Assembly: GCA_002838815.1 (NCBI GenBank)
Contig: LQGW01000025.1
Span: 1 to 57,313, forward strand
DNA length: 57,313 nucleotides
Direction: 5' to 3'
Source of the DNA: Clostridiaceae bacterium JG1575
GTDB lineage: Bacteria; Bacillota; Clostridia; Clostridiales; Clostridiaceae
The notes beneath the pieces were generated by a model. The model did not search any database and had not been told where the DNA came from. It saw only the letters and a list, made by a program, of their open reading frames with translations. Position numbers and translations under genes: made by a program. Of this stretch, positions 1 to 8,919 are shown in pieces; the first letter of the stretch is position 1; the number at the start of each line of letters is the position of its first letter.

Positions 1-37
1 ACCTTTTATACTTTTACACAATTATATGGACTTTATC
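1..37. repeat. Left 37-bp inverted end repeat, IS256-family-like terminus
   Basis: These bases are the exact reverse complement of positions 57277-57313, and identity stops abruptly at base 38. Read outward from the window, the element end begins GATAAAGTCCATATAATTGT, close to the terminal inverted repeat I remember for IS256 (GATAAAGTCCGTATAATTGT). The rest of the element would lie to the left, outside the window. Identity of the repeat is seen directly; the IS256 assignment is from memory of the family. Confidence 0.75.
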
Positions 38-108
38 GTTTGCAATGTAGAAACGTCTAGGGGGGGTCTTTGTTACTTGATTGTCACCAAGTCTTTTGAG
101 GCTGCTTT

Positions 109-114
109 TATAAT
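109..114 (+). promoter_or_regulatory. Probable -10 element for the GerMN lipoprotein gene
   Basis: A perfect TATAAT lies about 145 bases before the lipoprotein start codon. TTGTCA at 81-86 is the best -35 look-alike, but the 22-base spacer is too long, so the -35 is uncertain. The stretch 38-257 otherwise shows no convincing gene and would be a long 5' leader. Confidence 0.45.
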
Positions 115-257
115 GACCCATAGGTTCTGCGAGTAGATAGAGAAAGCCGCCGCAGAAAAGACATCACCGCACCCCTTTATATTTACGTTCTCACACCATT
201 GGCGCTTCCTAAGGAAGCCCCCAGTGAATCCCAGTGATTGAAAGGCAAGGTCATTTC

Positions 258-1562
258 ATGAAACGCTTCGTTGTCCTGTCGCTGATACTCCTGTTGACCG
301 TGGGCTGCTCCGCCAACAGGCCCGTGTATCAAACGGAAAAGAGCAGCGCGAAAGCGACCAAGTCGATTCCAGAGCGAAACGATGGCGGGGGAAGCCTCTT
401 CATCAATCAGGCGCAGGTTCCAGCTTCGAACCTTTCGGACGAAGAGTCCGCAACGCCTGAACCTGAGGGGTCCCCACAAACCGTCAAAACCGTCCCGGAA
501 CCTTCAGTTTCGGGCAAAGCCCCAAAAACCATCTCCTTGGTGGGATTGACGCCCGCCAAAACCCAACCCCTTAGCCCGCTGCATCAGTCCATCATGGGCA
601 CCACCGCCTCCAAGCCCGCTTCAGACAAGGTTTCAGCTCATTCCATCTCGGAGTACTATCCCCTCCAAGAAGGGCGAATGATGGTTCGGGAAAATGAGGC
701 CGGGGAGCAGTCGGAGTACTTGATGCAGTACCTGCGAAAAGATCGCGCCTCCACCAAGGCACAGATTAAAATCCGTCAGCGCGACGCCGAGCAGATCTAC
801 GGCGTCTTTGTCTCAGATACAGAACTTTCAGAGCTTTACTTTAATTCCCCCGCCACCTATCGGGTCAACCTTTTGGGCACCAAGGAAAAAGAGCGCTTCA
901 CGCTCTTAAAGGCGCCCTTGGTGAAGGGCAATACCTGGACCTCGGCTGGAGTGAGCTTTGAAATCACCGCGGTGGATGTGCCTCGGCGCCTCTTTGGCGA
1001 AGTGAGGAACACCCTGCAGGTCGTTTATCGCTCCTCCGTCTACCAAACCACGCTGACCTTTGCAAAAGGTCTGGGTCTTGTTGAAGAAACCACCACGCGC
1101 TCGGACGGCACTCGAGGCACCAAGGATCAACTGGTGGAGTTCAAGCCGATGCCCCCAGACGCCTATGAGGTGTTCTTTTACTTGCCCAAGGACGCTACTC
1201 ACTTGGTGCCCATCCGGGCAAAATTGGCCTTCAAGGTCAACGAAGCCACCAAGGATGTGCTGGCTTCGGCCTATGGGCGCGCCGCCAAGGACAGCGGCCT
1301 GCCCGAAGTCTTAGGCGAAGAGGGGACCATCCATTACTTGGTGCGTGAGCGCGGCGCCATCCATGTGGATCTCAGCCGCGGCTTTTTAACCTTGATGAAT
1401 CGCGAGCCGGCCTTAGAAAACATCCGCATTCAGGCCCTGGTGGATACGCTTTGCCAGTATTACGGCGTGGAGGCGGTGCGCTTGACCATTGAGGATCAGC
1501 GCTACGAATCCAAGAACCGCACCATCTCCCCGGGAGACCTTCTAAAGCCTGAGCGGCCATAG
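258..1562 (+). CDS. GerMN-domain lipoprotein
   Basis: Predicted secreted lipoprotein of 434 residues. The start at 258 follows an AAGG-type ribosome site and gives a clean lipoprotein signal (MKRFVVLSLILLLTVGCSAN) with the lipobox Cys near residue 17; an in-frame start at 234 would bury the signal. Residues about 20-130 are Ser/Pro/Thr-rich linker. A beta-rich middle part follows, and the last ~110 residues resemble a GerMN domain (VPIRAKLAFKV, VHVDLSRGF-like core IHVDLSRGF, closing VRLTIEDQR). In spore formers GerM-type proteins serve sporulation or germination, but the domain also occurs in non-sporulating bacteria on cell-envelope lipoproteins, so a general envelope role is the safer inference. 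It is a single-gene unit ended by a terminator at 1590. Confidence 0.8.
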   Translation: MKRFVVLSLILLLTVGCSANRPVYQTEKSSAKATKSIPERNDGGGSLFINQAQVPASNLSDEESATPEPEGSPQTVKTVPEPSVSGKAPKTISLVGLTPAKTQPLSPLHQSIMGTTASKPASDKVSAHSISEYYPLQEGRMMVRENEAGEQSEYLMQYLRKDRASTKAQIKIRQRDAEQIYGVFVSDTELSELYFNSPATYRVNLLGTKEKERFTLLKAPLVKGNTWTSAGVSFEITAVDVPRRLFGEVRNTLQVVYRSSVYQTTLTFAKGLGLVEETTTRSDGTRGTKDQLVEFKPMPPDAYEVFFYLPKDATHLVPIRAKLAFKVNEATKDVLASAYGRAAKDSGLPEVLGEEGTIHYLVRERGAIHVDLSRGFLTLMNREPALENIRIQALVDTLCQYYGVEAVRLTIEDQRYESKNRTISPGDLLKPERP

Positions 1563-1589
1563 AATAGAGGGTCGAGCCTAAGGGACAAT

Positions 1590-1636
1590 GCCCCGCTTTA
1601 GAGCTTTAATGCTCTTTGGCGGGGCTTTTGATTTTT
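1590..1636 (+). terminator. Intrinsic terminator after the GerMN lipoprotein
   Basis: Nested hairpin: GCCCCGC (1590-1596) pairs with GCGGGGC (1619-1625) and an inner GAGC/GCTC stem is present, followed by TTTTGATTTTT. Confidence 0.85.
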
Positions 1637-1716
1637 CTAAGAAGAAGGACCTCCCAAGGACTCATGAATGCTTTGGCCCTCTTTTCCAAGGGGCGCAGCA
1701 GCGGGACCGGCTGATG

Positions 1717-1722
1717 TATAAT
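1717..1722 (+). promoter_or_regulatory. Probable -10 element for the DUF4011 helicase gene
   Basis: TATAAT 47 bases ahead of the start codon at 1769. No good -35 is visible at the expected distance. Confidence 0.55.
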
Positions 1723-1768
1723 AAGGAGGACGAGCGTTCCAAATACCCAATCTTAATGAGGTGCAACC

Positions 1769-4700
1769 ATGAACCTAAACCAACAAATTGCCGTGCATGT
1801 TTCGGTGGCCTCCCCCGTGGCGTTCTCTGGCGCCCCCAAAGCGTCCCCCCTCCTCCAGGAGTTGATGCTGGAGAATCTTTGCGAGGAGGATCTTTTGGAC
1901 TTGACGCTTTGCGTCGAGATTGAGCCTTTGGTGGCTGGGGGGTTCACTCAGTCCATTGGACGGCTGCCCGCCGGACGGACGCTGGAGATCCCAACGCAGG
2001 AGACGGCTCTTTTGCCAGACCCTTTTTTGGGGGAGACGGCGCCTTTTCAGGGGACGGTGCGAATCCGCATCACAGATTCTAAGGGAGAGGCGCTGGAGGA
2101 GCGCTCCTTTACGGGGATCCCCTATGAATACCTCCCTGGGGATCGATTGCACCAAGAGGATCTGGTTTCTTTCATCCTCCCGTCCGCCGAGGTCTTGGCG
2201 CCCCTTTTGGCCCAAGCAAAAGGGAGCGTTCGGGTCAGCGGGTCCAAAGACGCTGAGAATCTTGAATTCCCATCCCCTGAGGAGCGCATGAACCTTGCGG
2301 CGGCTCTTTACGCGGCCTTGGCCCAAGAGGGGATTCGCCTTGTGCCAAGAGCGCCCGAGCAGGACTTTGGGCGAATCCGTCCCGTCGATGAGGTGCTGCG
2401 GGATCATCGGGCCACGGATCGGGAGATGGCGTTGACTTATGCGTCTCTTTTGGAGGCGGCGGGCCTTCGTCCCCTGATTGTTCACGCCCAGGAGACCACC
2501 CTTTGCGGCGTCTGGCTCACGGAGGATTCCTTTAGTACCTCCCGGGTGAGCGATGTCGCAGCCCTAACCAAGCGCAGCGCTGCCGGCCTGCAGCAGCTCT
2601 TGGTCGTGGATCCTTCGTTTTCTACGCTTATGCGAACCTTCACTCAGGCCATGACTCATGCGGCCCAGCGGCTGCAAAGCGGGGCCTTTGAAGGCGCCAT
2701 TGATGTGGCCAAGGCCCGTTGGATGGGCTATCTTCCCTTGCCCAAACGGCGTTGGACGGGGACCCACTGGGAGCTTGTGGACGAAGTGAAACCCCAAGAA
2801 GACGGCCAAATCCCTCAGCTCATATCCCTTGCGCAGGCCCCTATGGAGGGGACAACGGGGCTGCCCAAACAAAAGATCTGGGAGCGAAAACTTTTGGATT
2901 TGTCCCTACGCAACAGCCTTCTAAACTATAAGCGGGAACGAAACGCCATGGCACTCCTGCACAGCCCCAATGCGCCAATCCTTAGGTCCTTGGACGAGGG
3001 TGCAGCCTTTTCCATTCTTCCTCGACCGACGGATTGGGAGGGCTTAAAGACCCCTGAAGGAGCGGATTTCAGGCAGGGCGATTCGTTTCGCCGTTGGGCA
3101 GCCGAGGAGTTTAAAAATGGACGCCTCCTTGCGGACCTATCGGCTCAGGTGTTGGAGGAGCGAGGTCAAAAGCTGGTGAAAAGTGCTCGGACGAGCCTGG
3201 AGGAAACGGGCTCTTGCGCACTCTATTTGGCCTTTGGGCTTTTGCGCTGGTACGCCAAGGACGATGGGGAAACCCCGCACTATGCTCCCTTGGTTCTTCT
3301 GCCCGTGGATCTGGAAGCGGGCGCAAGGTTTCAGGGCTTTCGCCTGAAGGGACGCGAGGAGGACCCTCAGTTTAATACAACGCTTTTTGAAGGGCTCAAA
3401 AAAGAGTTTGGCATTGTGCTGCAAGGGGTGGATCCACTGCCTGAGGACGCAAACGGGGTGGATCTTTCGGCGGTTTTTGCCAAGGTGCGCCAAGGGGTCT
3501 TGCTGCAACCGGGCTGGGACGTTTTGGAAGAGGTGCATCTGGGCTTATTCTCCTTTGCGAAGTTTATGATGTGGGCGGATCTTTCGGAAAACTTGGAGAT
3601 CTTTCGACAAAACCCCTTGGTGGAGTCTTTGGTCCAAGGGCAACTGACGCAGGAGTTTCCCAAGGTCTCCAAAACGGCGCGTTTTTTGGAGGAAGAGGCT
3701 GGAGAACAAGAATTGATCTATCCGTTGAGCGCCGATGCCTCTCAAAGCCTTGCGGTGCTCGCCGCCGCCCGCGGGGCCAGCTTTGTTTTGCACGGACCTC
3801 CCGGCACGGGAAAAAGCCAAACCATCACCAACATCATCGCCAATGCCCTCATGCAGGATAAGAGGGTGCTTTTTGTGGCGCAAAAAATGGCGGCCTTAGA
3901 GGTGGTGCAAAAGCGCTTAAAGGATCTTGGGATCGGTTCATTTTGCCTGGAACTGCACGCCAAGGGGGCCAGCAGGCGCAGGGTGCTCGATCAGCTGGAA
4001 GAATCCATGCGCATCACGAAGGTGCCCCGAAAAAAGGAAGCCCCCAAAACCTTGGCGGCGTTGCAAGAGCTCAAGGAAGAGCTCAATGAGGAGATCCGGG
4101 CGCTGTACGACGCCGACGAATCGGGCTACAGCCTCTACGATTTGATCGTGGAGGAGGCCCTCACCAAGGACTTTCCTCGCTCCGTGGAGCCTTCCTCGGC
4201 CGTTGCTTTTACGGATCTTAAGAAAAAAGAAGACCTATTAAAAAATCTCACCGACCTTGGAGCCTACGCCGGGGGCCCCTACCGCAATCCCCTGCGCGGC
4301 ATCGGGCCGGCGATCTATCAGCCGGATTTGAAAGAGCGCATCGCGTCCTTGGTGGAGGAACCCCTCTTACGCATGGAAAAGGCGTTGATCCCACTCGTCC
4401 AAAAGGCGCCTTCCCTTGAACCCAAGTGTTTGGCCGAGGTGTTGGCGCTTCCGAAGCTCCAAGAGTACAGCCAGGCGCTTTATGCGCTCTTCCCAAACAT
4501 GCATTTTGTCGCTGGGGGGATGGCGCACTGGCCCCAGGCCCTGACGCAGGCCAAAGACCTCATGGACGACGCTGTGGCATTGGAGGGCTCTCTTTTGGCA
4601 AACTATCCCCGGGCGCTTTTGTCCGTGGATTCGCGCCGCGTGCGACGGGATCTGGACGCCTGGGAGAGCAAAACCGCCCTCTCCAAGCTTTTTCAGAAAA

Positions 4701-7441
4701 ATCCCGTGGAGCGGGAATTTCAAACCCTCCTCTCCGGAGAGAAGCTTACGGCCCCTGAGATTTTGGATCTTATGAGCCGTCTGGAGCAATTCAAAGAGGC
4801 TCAGGAGCGAGCCCGCAGCGCCCGCATGAGGCTCTCAGGCGCCTTTGGAGCGGAGATCCTTTCCGCCAAAGCACATGAGATGGCCGAGGCGGCTGATCTT
4901 TTGACGAAGCTTTTGACGGTCGCACCCTCTGAGGAAGCCTTGGAGGAATTGGACGAGGCCTTGCAAGACGATTCGAACGCAGACTTAAGGGCATCGTTGG
5001 AGCAGCTGCGCGTTTTGGGCGACGGCTATGGCACGGCGCTGCGCGCCTGGCTGAAGGACACTGCTTTTGAGGAGCGGGAACTAGAGGGACAAGGGCCGAT
5101 CCTAGAAGCCTTTTTGGAGCGCCTGCAGGAAATCAAGGGGCATCTTAGTTCCTTGAAGGACTGGTTGGCTTATCAAAAGGCGCGGGCGGAAGTTTTAGGG
5201 CAGGGACTTAGCGACTTTGCCGATGCCTACGATCAAGGGGAGGTCTCGGAGACCCAGATGAGCGTATTGTTCCGAAAGAGCGTTACGAAGGGCTTGCTGC
5301 GCCAACGCTTGGCAGCCCATCCGACCTTGGCCTCTTCTACGGGGGGGCAAAGCGAGCAAAAAGCCGCTCGCTTGAAGGAGCTCGCTGAGCAGGCGCAGCG
5401 GATTCATCGACTGGAGCTCTACGTTCATTTAGCGCAGAAGGTGCCAAACCTTGTGATGGAGGAGGACACCAGCAAGGAGCTTGGGGTCTTGCAGCGCGCC
5501 CTGCGCTCGGGGGGACGAGCCCTCTCCATTCGTTCACTCTTTGAAAAAACCGACCACCTGCTGCGCCGCATCGCCCCTTGTATGATGATGAGCCCGCAAA
5601 GCGTCGCGCAGTACCTCTCACCCCAGGCGGATCTCTTTGATTTGGTGATTTTCGACGAAGCCTCGCAGATGCCCACAGCGGAGGCGGTGGGCGCCTTGGG
5701 CCGTGCCAAGCAAGCCATCATTGTGGGGGATCCCAAACAACTGCCGCCCACGTCCTTTTTCGCGGCCCAGTCGGGAGAAGAAATGGAGGAGAGAGCGGAC
5801 TTGGACAGCATTCTGGAAGATGCCTTGGCGCTTTCCCTGCCCAACGGGTCTTTGTTGTGGCATTATCGCTCCCGTCACGAGAGCCTCATTGCGTATTCCA
5901 ACCGCGCCTTCTATAACGGCGAGCTTTACACCTATCCATCACCCGACGATCGGGTAAGCCGCGTGCATTATGTGGCCAGCGGCGGCGTCTATGAGCGCGG
6001 CCGGGACCGGGTCAACCGGGAGGAGGCTCGCGCCTTGGTGGAGGAAGTTGTGCGTCGCCTTGGGGAAGCGGACAATCCCCCCACCATGGGCATCGTCACT
6101 TTCAGCGTGGTGCAGCAGGCGCTCATCGAGCGCATTCTCCAGGAGACCTTGGCCAAAGACGAGGCACTGCGGCAAAAGCTGCTGGACCTCCCAGAGCCCC
6201 TTTTCATCAAAAACCTCGAAAACGTTCAGGGGGATGAGCGGGACATCATCCTCTTCTCGGTGGGCTATGGGCCCGATGAGAACGGTCAGCTGTTCATGAA
6301 CTTTGGCCCTTTGAATCAAGAGGGGGGCTGGCGGCGACTGAATGTTGCGGTCTCCCGGGCGCGTCAGGAGATGTGGGTGTTCACCTCCATCAATCCCGAC
6401 GAGTTTGCGGTGCCCCCGGGTGCGCCGCGGGGTGTACTCGCCTTGAAGGAATTCCTAAACTACGCCAAATCCTTTGGCCGGCGCACCACCTTACAAAAGG
6501 TGCAAGAGGAGTCCTCTCAGCTCCAAATAAGCAGCCTCCTAGCGGATCGCTTGCGGGCCAAGGGTTATCAAGTGGAAACCCAGGTGGGCACCTCGGAATT
6601 TCGCGTGGACCTCGCCTTGCTGGATCAGAAGGATCCAACCCGCTTTGCCCTGGGGGTTCAATGCGGGGGAGAAAGCTTTCAAAAATCCGGTTCGGCCTTG
6701 GATCGCGAGGTCCTTTCGCCGTCGGTACTGCGCGGCCTAGGCTGGCGCCTGGAGCGAGTGCACCCCATGGATTTTCTCGATGATGAGGAAGCCGTGGTGG
6801 CGCGCATCCACAACCGCATGAAGGAAGAGGAGACCCCCTCTTTGGGAGCGACTTTTGGAGAGGGGGATGCCAAAGCAGCGGGTCCACATCCCTACACCTT
6901 GGCGCACGTGGAGAACAGGAACTTCTCGGTGAATGATTTTTTGCAGGTGTCATCTGCCGCCGTTATCGGTCCAGATCTTATGAAGATCATTGAGGAAGAA
7001 GGCCCCATTTCCTTGAGGCTTTTGACCCGGCGCCTCCTTAGGGCCTATGGCCTCGAGAAGGCCCATGCCCCCATGCAAGAGCATGTGGAGCGCATCCTCA
7101 ATAAGTTCCGGCCCCACACCACCTTGGGGTTGGCCGGCCCCATTTATTGGAGCCAGACCCTTCGGCCTGAGAATGTGAAGGGCTTTCGACCCACCCTGCC
7201 GGAGGATGCGGAGCGGACCTTGGCGGACTTCGCTGCAGAGGAGCTTTATGCGGCTCTCTTCTATGTCTTGGAGCAGCCGCTGAGGGAGCGAGCCCTGACT
7301 TCAGCGTGGTCGAAGAGTCTTGAGGATCGTCCCTTGACGGTGGAGAAAGAGAAGATCCTTGAAGGGGTATTCCAACAAGCCCTGTTGCAGGGAACCGTGG
7401 TGCGGGATGCCTCGGGGCGGGTGACCCGAGGGTCGAGGTAA
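1769..7441 (+). CDS. DUF4011-type SF1 helicase with C-terminal nuclease-like domain (DUF3320 end)
   Basis: Giant 1890-residue cytoplasmic protein. Order: N-terminal beta-rich region, a transglutaminase/DUF4011-like part (WERKLLDLSLRNSLLNY near 370), then a split superfamily-1 helicase. Walker A GPPGTGKSQT lies at 676-685 (Lys682) and Walker B DLVIFDEASQ at 1291-1300, with a ~600-residue, largely helical insertion between them. GDPKQLPPT, VQGDERD and NVAVSRAR (about 1525) are the remaining SF1 motifs of the Upf1/Dna2-like kind. Residues about 1590-1690 look like a Vsr/REase-fold nuclease (FRVDLALLD), and the tail fits DUF3320. The start at 1769 has GAGGTG at 1757. Proteins of this architecture are widespread and some have been proposed or tested as antiviral factors; here it stands alone between its own promoter and htrA. 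Function in this host is inferred, not shown. Confidence 0.85.
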   Translation: MNLNQQIAVHVSVASPVAFSGAPKASPLLQELMLENLCEEDLLDLTLCVEIEPLVAGGFTQSIGRLPAGRTLEIPTQETALLPDPFLGETAPFQGTVRIRITDSKGEALEERSFTGIPYEYLPGDRLHQEDLVSFILPSAEVLAPLLAQAKGSVRVSGSKDAENLEFPSPEERMNLAAALYAALAQEGIRLVPRAPEQDFGRIRPVDEVLRDHRATDREMALTYASLLEAAGLRPLIVHAQETTLCGVWLTEDSFSTSRVSDVAALTKRSAAGLQQLLVVDPSFSTLMRTFTQAMTHAAQRLQSGAFEGAIDVAKARWMGYLPLPKRRWTGTHWELVDEVKPQEDGQIPQLISLAQAPMEGTTGLPKQKIWERKLLDLSLRNSLLNYKRERNAMALLHSPNAPILRSLDEGAAFSILPRPTDWEGLKTPEGADFRQGDSFRRWAAEEFKNGRLLADLSAQVLEERGQKLVKSARTSLEETGSCALYLAFGLLRWYAKDDGETPHYAPLVLLPVDLEAGARFQGFRLKGREEDPQFNTTLFEGLKKEFGIVLQGVDPLPEDANGVDLSAVFAKVRQGVLLQPGWDVLEEVHLGLFSFAKFMMWADLSENLEIFRQNPLVESLVQGQLTQEFPKVSKTARFLEEEAGEQELIYPLSADASQSLAVLAAARGASFVLHGPPGTGKSQTITNIIANALMQDKRVLFVAQKMAALEVVQKRLKDLGIGSFCLELHAKGASRRRVLDQLEESMRITKVPRKKEAPKTLAALQELKEELNEEIRALYDADESGYSLYDLIVEEALTKDFPRSVEPSSAVAFTDLKKKEDLLKNLTDLGAYAGGPYRNPLRGIGPAIYQPDLKERIASLVEEPLLRMEKALIPLVQKAPSLEPKCLAEVLALPKLQEYSQALYALFPNMHFVAGGMAHWPQALTQAKDLMDDAVALEGSLLANYPRALLSVDSRRVRRDLDAWESKTALSKLFQKNPVEREFQTLLSGEKLTAPEILDLMSRLEQFKEAQERARSARMRLSGAFGAEILSAKAHEMAEAADLLTKLLTVAPSEEALEELDEALQDDSNADLRASLEQLRVLGDGYGTALRAWLKDTAFEERELEGQGPILEAFLERLQEIKGHLSSLKDWLAYQKARAEVLGQGLSDFADAYDQGEVSETQMSVLFRKSVTKGLLRQRLAAHPTLASSTGGQSEQKAARLKELAEQAQRIHRLELYVHLAQKVPNLVMEEDTSKELGVLQRALRSGGRALSIRSLFEKTDHLLRRIAPCMMMSPQSVAQYLSPQADLFDLVIFDEASQMPTAEAVGALGRAKQAIIVGDPKQLPPTSFFAAQSGEEMEERADLDSILEDALALSLPNGSLLWHYRSRHESLIAYSNRAFYNGELYTYPSPDDRVSRVHYVASGGVYERGRDRVNREEARALVEEVVRRLGEADNPPTMGIVTFSVVQQALIERILQETLAKDEALRQKLLDLPEPLFIKNLENVQGDERDIILFSVGYGPDENGQLFMNFGPLNQEGGWRRLNVAVSRARQEMWVFTSINPDEFAVPPGAPRGVLALKEFLNYAKSFGRRTTLQKVQEESSQLQISSLLADRLRAKGYQVETQVGTSEFRVDLALLDQKDPTRFALGVQCGGESFQKSGSALDREVLSPSVLRGLGWRLERVHPMDFLDDEEAVVARIHNRMKEEETPSLGATFGEGDAKAAGPHPYTLAHVENRNFSVNDFLQVSSAAVIGPDLMKIIEEEGPISLRLLTRRLLRAYGLEKAHAPMQEHVERILNKFRPHTTLGLAGPIYWSQTLRPENVKGFRPTLPEDAERTLADFAAEELYAALFYVLEQPLRERALTSAWSKSLEDRPLTVEKEKILEGVFQQALLQGTVVRDASGRVTRGSR

Positions 7442-7616
7442 AGATGGAGGGTTGGTCCAGGGGGCCTTTTCTTTGAAGAGGTTTCATCTATTAGCCTCAA
7501 AGGGGTCAAAAAACCGTCACATTTTTTCGTTAGAATGTTCCAAAAGAGGCTCTTTTTTTCGCCTCGAGCTTACTGCATGCTATAGGGGCGAGGGCCCCGA
7601 GGGAGAGGAGAAGCAT

Positions 7617-8792
7617 ATGAATGGACACAAACAGCGGCGCGCTCGAGGGCTCGCCTGGATCCTTTCGTCCCTTGTCGTTTTGAGCGGGTGCACGATTTTT
7701 GGGGGCTCAAATCCGAACAACCCCTCAGAGCGCGCCCCCTCTGGGGTGCTTTCTCCCTGGACGGGCAGCGCTCAGTCCAAGAGCACTACGGGAGCAACGA
7801 AGGTCAGCGCTCCGGGGAAAAATCAGACCCAGGGCATGGGCATGAAGGACCGTCTGGACATCCCCGACCTTGTGGAGGCCAATGCCCCTGCCGTGGTGAC
7901 GGTGGCCGTGCGCAAGGGATCCGGCGGCGGCATCTTCGGGCTGGGCCAGTATGAAGAGGGCGTGGGGTCGGGCTTTTTCATCGACGCCAGAGGCCTGGTG
8001 GCCACCAACAACCATGTGGTGGCTGGGGCCAGTAAGGTCAATATCATCTTGTCCGACGGCACCCAGGCTCCGGGCAAAGTGCTTTGGACGGATCCGGCCA
8101 ACGATCTGGCCATCGTGCAGGCACAGAACCTTCAGGTTCCCGGAGTGGTGACCATCGGCAATTCCGACACCATCCGTGTGGGGGAGGGGGTGGTGGCCAT
8201 CGGCAATCCCATGAGCGCGGATTTCGCAGGCACCGTGACTTCGGGCATTGTTTCGGCGAAAAATCGCAAGATCCGCACCCGGGAGGGTACCTTTGAGTAT
8301 CTGCAGATCGATGCAGCCATCAACGGCGGAAATTCCGGCGGGCCCCTCTTCAATTTGAAAGGAGAGGTCATCGGCATCAACTCCGCCAAAATTGCTCAAT
8401 CGGGCATCGAGGGTATGGCGTTCTCCATTCCCATCAATGTCTTGATGGAGAAGATCGGCAAGAACCCCACGACGAAGGACCAGGCCAACGAACCTGTATC
8501 CTTGGGCGTTGTAGTCCAGGACATTCCTTTGGAGTTGCGCGAGCGCTACAACGCCCCGGAGGGCATTATGATCATGGAGGTGAAAGGGGGATCCGCAGCC
8601 GAGGCGGCGGGCGTGCGCAAGGGGGATATTTTAACGCAGTTTGGGGGTGAAAAGGTCACGTCCATCGTGCAGCTCAATACCTTGAAATCCAAGTACAAGC
8701 CGGGGGATTCGGTGACCTTTGTCATTTTCCGCGACGCAGAAGGGAAGTTCTATCAAGGGACGATGGTGCTCAAACAAGCCAATTCCCGCTAA
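7617..8792 (+). CDS. HtrA/DegP-type serine protease lipoprotein with one PDZ domain
   Basis: Trypsin-like envelope protease of the HtrA family, 391 residues from the ATG at 7617, which follows GGGAGAGGAG. Upstream in-frame starts from 7452 would put 55 residues before the signal, so they are rejected. A hydrophobic stretch ending in LSGC marks a lipoprotein anchor, unusual because many Gram-positive HtrAs use a transmembrane anchor instead. The catalytic triad is visible: His133 in TNNHVV, Asp163 in ANDLAI and Ser240 in GGNSGGP. Residues about 295-385 form a single PDZ domain (PEGIMIMEVKGGSAAEAAG). Expected role: degrading or refolding misfolded secreted proteins. The linker after the lipobox is Ser/Thr/Gly-rich. 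A weak extended -10 (TGCTATAGG, 7578-7586) sits close upstream. Confidence 0.93.
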   Translation: MNGHKQRRARGLAWILSSLVVLSGCTIFGGSNPNNPSERAPSGVLSPWTGSAQSKSTTGATKVSAPGKNQTQGMGMKDRLDIPDLVEANAPAVVTVAVRKGSGGGIFGLGQYEEGVGSGFFIDARGLVATNNHVVAGASKVNIILSDGTQAPGKVLWTDPANDLAIVQAQNLQVPGVVTIGNSDTIRVGEGVVAIGNPMSADFAGTVTSGIVSAKNRKIRTREGTFEYLQIDAAINGGNSGGPLFNLKGEVIGINSAKIAQSGIEGMAFSIPINVLMEKIGKNPTTKDQANEPVSLGVVVQDIPLELRERYNAPEGIMIMEVKGGSAAEAAGVRKGDILTQFGGEKVTSIVQLNTLKSKYKPGDSVTFVIFRDAEGKFYQGTMVLKQANSR

Positions 8793-8869
8793 GTGCGCTG
8801 CCCCCTCGGGGGGAGAGTGCGAAAGGTCTGAGACTGGGGGCGACAGATGCCACCGGGGGAATCGTGTTG

Positions 8870-8875
8870 TATAAT
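8870..8875 (+). promoter_or_regulatory. Probable -10 element for the murE-like/murG operon
   Basis: TATAAT 45 bases before the start at 8920; no clear -35. A GC-rich hairpin (CCCCCTCGGGGG, near 8801-8813) after htrA lies upstream and may reduce read-through, though it lacks a T tract. Confidence 0.5.
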
Positions 8876-8919
8876 TGGATCGTTGCGAAAAAACGAGCGA
8901 GAGCGTAGGAGGTGCTGGT

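Noticed and set aside
7452-7616. Longer start of the HtrA-type protease
   Set aside because: It would put 55 residues ahead of a clear lipoprotein signal; a good ribosome site exists only at 7617.
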